A DNA stretch of 64,000 bases from positions 1 through 64,000 of the forward strand of contig SHZJ01000006.1 in the NCBI GenBank assembly GCA_009692365.1, read 5' to 3'. Of the stretch, positions 62,648-64,000 are shown piece by piece. How positions within the stretch are numbered: the stretch's first letter is position 1; each line of letters opens with the position of its first letter. Both the position numbers and the translations under genes were made by a program. The DNA comes from Gammaproteobacteria bacterium (GTDB lineage Bacteria; Pseudomonadota; Gammaproteobacteria; Ga0077536). The notes under the pieces were generated by a model. That model saw only the letters and a list, made by a program, of their open reading frames with translations, was not told the origin of the DNA and searched no databases.

Positions 62648-63442
62648 TTACGGCGCAGCCGTGAGCCCGGCGCGGAACTCTTGCAGTTTGTTTTGCACGC
62701 GGGCGGCGTTGGCAGGCCCCAGGCGCAAGAGCATTTTGGCCCCCACGCCCTGCGCTTCAAGCGCCGCATCGGCGTAGCGATAGTAGACCCCGGGGCGCAC
62801 CAAACGCGGTGGACTGGCGGGGATTTTAACCGCCAACAACTGGTCGATGACGGCGATCAGCCGGTTGTTAAACAGCGCACGAGGATCGGCAATTTCGGCG
62901 TAGGCCTGTTGAAACAGTGGATACCACTGGCGGTAATGCGCCAGCAACGCGGCCGTATCGAGCTGCGCGAAAGCGTCCACCAGCGGCCCATAGCGTGCGT
63001 CATTGCGTGGGCTGCGCCGCGGGGCAGCATCCCCCCCCTCCACCGCAAACTGGCCCGGCACCGCGCGCAGCAGCCGGTCCTTCAGCGCCAGCTTAGGCGC
63101 TGGCAGCGCATCCACACTCACCACGATGCGCCGCACGATGCCGGTGGATTCGAAAAACTCAGCAAACAGGGCTGCGCCCAGCGCGGCTTGGCCCAGGTTG
63201 GTCAGGGCGGCATCGCGCTCGGCGGCGGCAGGAAGCGCGGGGTCGGCGAGTGCCTCGGGCGGCGGCACAAAAATAACGCCGGCCGGCGCGGGTGGACTGA
63301 GCGGGCGCGCGGCCTCGCTCTCCCCGACCGGCGCGGACAGCGGCGCGAGTTTGGGCTGTTCATCCCCAATCCATAAATAAACGCTTAGCCCGGCCAAGCC
63401 GATGAAAACCAGCCACAGCAGCGTTTTAGCGAACCTGTTCAT
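62648..63442 (-). CDS. DUF3014 family membrane-anchored protein
   Basis: A 264-residue protein. One transmembrane helix (residues about 6-24, LLWLVFIGLAGLSVYLWI) is followed by a Pro/Ala-rich linker and a globular periplasmic domain. That domain carries the DUF3014 pattern: RIVVSVDALPAPKLALKDRLLRAVPGQF, RYGPLVDAFAQLD, YRQWYPLFQQAYAEI and PGVYYRYADAALE. Function is unknown. The ATG at 63442 immediately precedes the anchor; the open frame further upstream has no similarity. It is convergent with the BVMO and 37 bp after the partial gene at the right edge. Confidence 0.88.
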   Translation of the reverse strand: MNRFAKTLLWLVFIGLAGLSVYLWIGDEQPKLAPLSAPVGESEAARPLSPPAPAGVIFVPPPEALADPALPAAAERDAALTNLGQAALGAALFAEFFESTGIVRRIVVSVDALPAPKLALKDRLLRAVPGQFAVEGGDAAPRRSPRNDARYGPLVDAFAQLDTAALLAHYRQWYPLFQQAYAEIADPRALFNNRLIAVIDQLLAVKIPASPPRLVRPGVYYRYADAALEAQGVGAKMLLRLGPANAARVQNKLQEFRAGLTAAP

Positions 63443-63479
63443 ATCCCAACTCCAATGCCGTGGCGACTTGGCTGCGACC

Positions 63480-64000
63480 TTAATCGAGCAGCGCCAAAGC
63501 GCTGAGATCAAACTGCGCGTCGGGCACAGGGGGCGGGTTAGACAACCACGTGCCGGTGGGCTCAAGGCTGATCCCAGCGAGGTCGACATAGGGCGGCTCG
63601 AGCATCGCGGCCTCGGCCAGCAGCGTGCCCACGGCGGCCACGCGCAGATGGGCGGTATCAATGAGCGGCGCCGGCACCGCAAGCGGCTCAACCAGCAGCA
63701 CACCAGCGGCGGCAAGGAGCAGGTCGGGTGCGATGGGCGGATGGGTCAATGCGCGCGCAACGGCCGGGGCCGGAGGGGCTAGGGCGGGCGGGGTCGCCAG
63801 TGCGGGGGCGGGCGGGGGTTCCGCGTTGGCCCCACGCATTATCGCCACCTCTGCGAGCGCACCGGCCTTGGCCATCGCCGCTTGATATTGCCGGGCGGTG
63901 TTTTCGTCCAAGCCTTTGCGGACGACGACCGGCTGACCGGTGAACAGCCCGCCAATTTTGGCGGGCTCGGTCTTAAACAAGCGGGCGAGCGCGCCGCGCA
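63480..64000 (-). CDS. Hypothetical protein, 5' end outside window
   Basis: The last 173 codons of a protein whose start lies beyond the right edge. The frame is open through 64000, though a TTG at 63980 is possible. A compact segment at its start (LFKTEPAKIGGLFTGQPVVVRKGLDEN, read in two pieces) ends near residue 55 and looks like the end of a small alpha/beta domain that pairs helices with a VVVRKG strand. An Ala/Pro-rich linker follows, then a region rich in hydrophobic residues without clear membrane segments. I do not recognise the family. The 37-bp gap to the DUF3014 gene suggests an operon. Confidence 0.7.
   Translation of the reverse strand, partial: RGALARLFKTEPAKIGGLFTGQPVVVRKGLDENTARQYQAAMAKAGALAEVAIMRGANAEPPPAPALATPPALAPPAPAVARALTHPPIAPDLLLAAAGVLLVEPLAVPAPLIDTAHLRVAAVGTLLAEAAMLEPPYVDLAGISLEPTGTWLSNPPPVPDAQFDLSALALLD

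Noticed and set aside
1-64000. tRNA or rRNA genes, IS elements, prophage or integrase genes
   Set aside because: I looked for T-loop GTTCRANYC with a paired acceptor stem, conserved rRNA stretches, and transposase or integrase motifs, and saw none. A tRNAscan run would settle the first.

Overview
This is a 64 kb, GC-rich window from what looks like a gammaproteobacterial chromosome. The evidence is a type II sulfide:quinone oxidoreductase, DUF1302 and DUF1329 envelope proteins, an RND/MMPL exporter, ExbB/ExbD proteins, and the retropepsin / 7TM inactive-transglutaminase / ATP-grasp trio typical of that class. The assignment is inference from gene content. I see no rRNA, tRNA, IS element, phage or CRISPR array. 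The gene set suggests an aerobic heterotroph that degrades aromatic, terpenoid or nitrogenous compounds.

1-5 kb: the 5' part of a hydantoinase A gene lies downstream of a sarcosine/dimethylglycine dehydrogenase-like flavoenzyme, divergent from an SCP-x type thiolase. 5-20.5 kb (minus strand): an envelope block. An RND/MMPL exporter and a YCF48 beta-propeller are followed by a DUF1302 protein with an intrinsic terminator. After that come exbB, exbD with the channel Asp, exbD with Asn at that position, a protein with a TonB-like N-terminus fused to a von Willebrand A domain, and a helical-repeat periplasmic protein. Closely spaced genes for an acyl-CoA synthetase, a COG0523 GTPase and a Tat-exported DUF1329 protein follow. 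I consider the Exb/TonB-VWA set the most novel system here: it looks like a proton-motive-force transducer whose output domain is VWA instead of TonB-C.

21-28.5 kb (minus): five tightly packed genes match the composition and order of an acetophenone-carboxylase-type ATP-dependent carboxylase (alpha, gamma, alpha', beta, epsilon). A flavin-dependent halogenase diverges from it, followed by a type II sulfide:quinone oxidoreductase. 32-41 kb: an orphan REC-Hpt protein, a two-gene hydantoinase A/B pair, a ComFB protein, a small cupin-like protein, a luciferase-like monooxygenase, a QueE homologue with an unusual cysteine motif, and cysteine synthase. 40.7-45.2 kb: the retropepsin / inactive transglutaminase / ATP-grasp operon and an OprB-like porin.

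46.5-47.7 kb holds a conspicuous mosaic minisatellite with 28 copies of the word ATGGGTGTCC. It lies between a DUF5610-like gene and a degenerate MazG-like gene. 48-64 kb is a mosaic of single genes: glutathione transferase, a DMT transporter broken by one in-frame TGA, cupin, alpha/beta hydrolase, M18 aminopeptidase, ThDP enzyme, MFS transporter, NTF2-like protein, ArfB, SDR, epoxide hydrolase, F420-type oxidoreductase, HAD phosphatase, Baeyer-Villiger monooxygenase, a DUF3014 protein and a partial gene at the right edge.
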